A stretch of 6,393 bases of DNA from Clostridia bacterium (GTDB taxonomy: Bacteria > Bacillota > Clostridia > Oscillospirales > CAG-272), in assembly GCA_024408015.1 (NCBI GenBank), contig JAKSVJ010000076.1:1-6393 (forward strand), written 5' to 3'. Positions within the stretch are counted from its first letter, which is position 1, and each line of letters begins with the position of its first letter. A program made the translations under genes and the position numbers. The notes under the pieces are model-generated. The model made no database searches. It was not told the origin of the DNA and saw only the letters and a list, made by a program, of their open reading frames with translations. This document shows, in pieces, positions 6,125-6,393 of the stretch.

Positions 6125-6393
6125 TGCCAAATTTCACAAGAAAGTATTGCGACCTTCATGTTATCCCAGATAGCCATAACACAGGTTGTAAAGGCACTCT
6201 TACAAAGTGGTATAACCATCCTGCTTTTACAGGCAAAACAATGAATGCCACAACAGGAGCATTGAACCTTGACAAATCTATTCTTGATTATGTTGATGGA
6301 TTCTTTGAAAACATTGATTTTGATAACTGTGTAGTTGTATTGAGTTCGGCTAAATGCGCTATTTCTGTTGTTGGAAGAGAAGTTGTTACATTT
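6124..6393 (+). CDS. Unidentified phage protein, N-terminal 90 residues (3' partial)
   Basis: The frame opens at ATG 6124 within TAATG (6122-6126) and stays open for 90 codons to the window end. It begins MPNFTRKYCDLHVIPDSHN, then TGCKGTLTKWYNHPAFTGKT, a helix-like SILDYVDGFFENIDF, and a beta pair NCVVVLSSAKCAISVVGREVV. I do not recognise the family. DLH and DSH near the start recall a D-x-H metal motif, but nothing else supports an enzyme. Coupling to the short head-bearing protein suggests a partner function, perhaps the effector or receptor-binding part of a second appendage. Four cysteines in 90 residues (9, 22, 69, 77) are slightly unusual for a tail protein. Confidence 0.78.
   Translation, partial: MPNFTRKYCDLHVIPDSHNTGCKGTLTKWYNHPAFTGKTMNATTGALNLDKSILDYVDGFFENIDFDNCVVVLSSAKCAISVVGREVVTF

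Noticed and set aside
6148..6180. Metallophosphoesterase reading of DLHVIPDSH in the partial protein
   Set aside because: Only D-x-H pairs are present; the following GD and GNH motifs of that family are not seen in the 90 residues available.

Overview
The window is a compact stretch of phage or prophage tail (baseplate / tail-fibre) genes, all on the + strand. The DNA is AT-rich, most starts have strong AGGAGG-type ribosome binding sites, and the protein architectures are those of siphovirus tails from Firmicutes. I infer a phage of a Clostridia-type (probably gut) host; no host gene, integrase or taxonomic marker is present to confirm this.

Layout: (i) 2-1339, the C-terminal part of a long tail protein carrying six consecutive 20-residue repeats; its start lies upstream of the window. 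(ii) 1350-1957, two small tail-associated genes overlapping by 10 bases. (iii) 1975-4674, an 899-residue tail fibre: an N-terminal attachment module, a short collagen-like stalk, a proline-rich joint encoded by a strikingly C-rich tract, a conserved fibre segment, and two tandem putative carbohydrate-binding modules. (iv) 4674-5458, two small genes joined by one-base TAATG stop/start overlaps. (v) 5466-5496, a convincing intrinsic terminator. (vi) 5510-6124, a 204-residue protein whose first ~105 residues are a paralogue of the start of the 899-residue fibre. (vii) 6124 to the window end, the start of an unidentified protein, again TAATG-coupled. Apart from the 51-base gap at 5459-5509 (terminator plus ribosome binding site), coding is essentially continuous; no promoter, tRNA, CRISPR array, IS element or credible minus-strand gene was found.

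How the genes work together (inference): the repeat-rich protein forms part of the distal tail, and the two proteins sharing the MKSGANYL-type head probably dock onto the same class of tail site, one carrying a long receptor-binding fibre, the other a short helical arm that may act with the next gene. The main oddities are the C7/C6/C4 tract inside the fibre gene (a possible slippage switch, or equally a sequencing artefact), the duplicated attachment head, and the terminator that separates the two head-bearing units.
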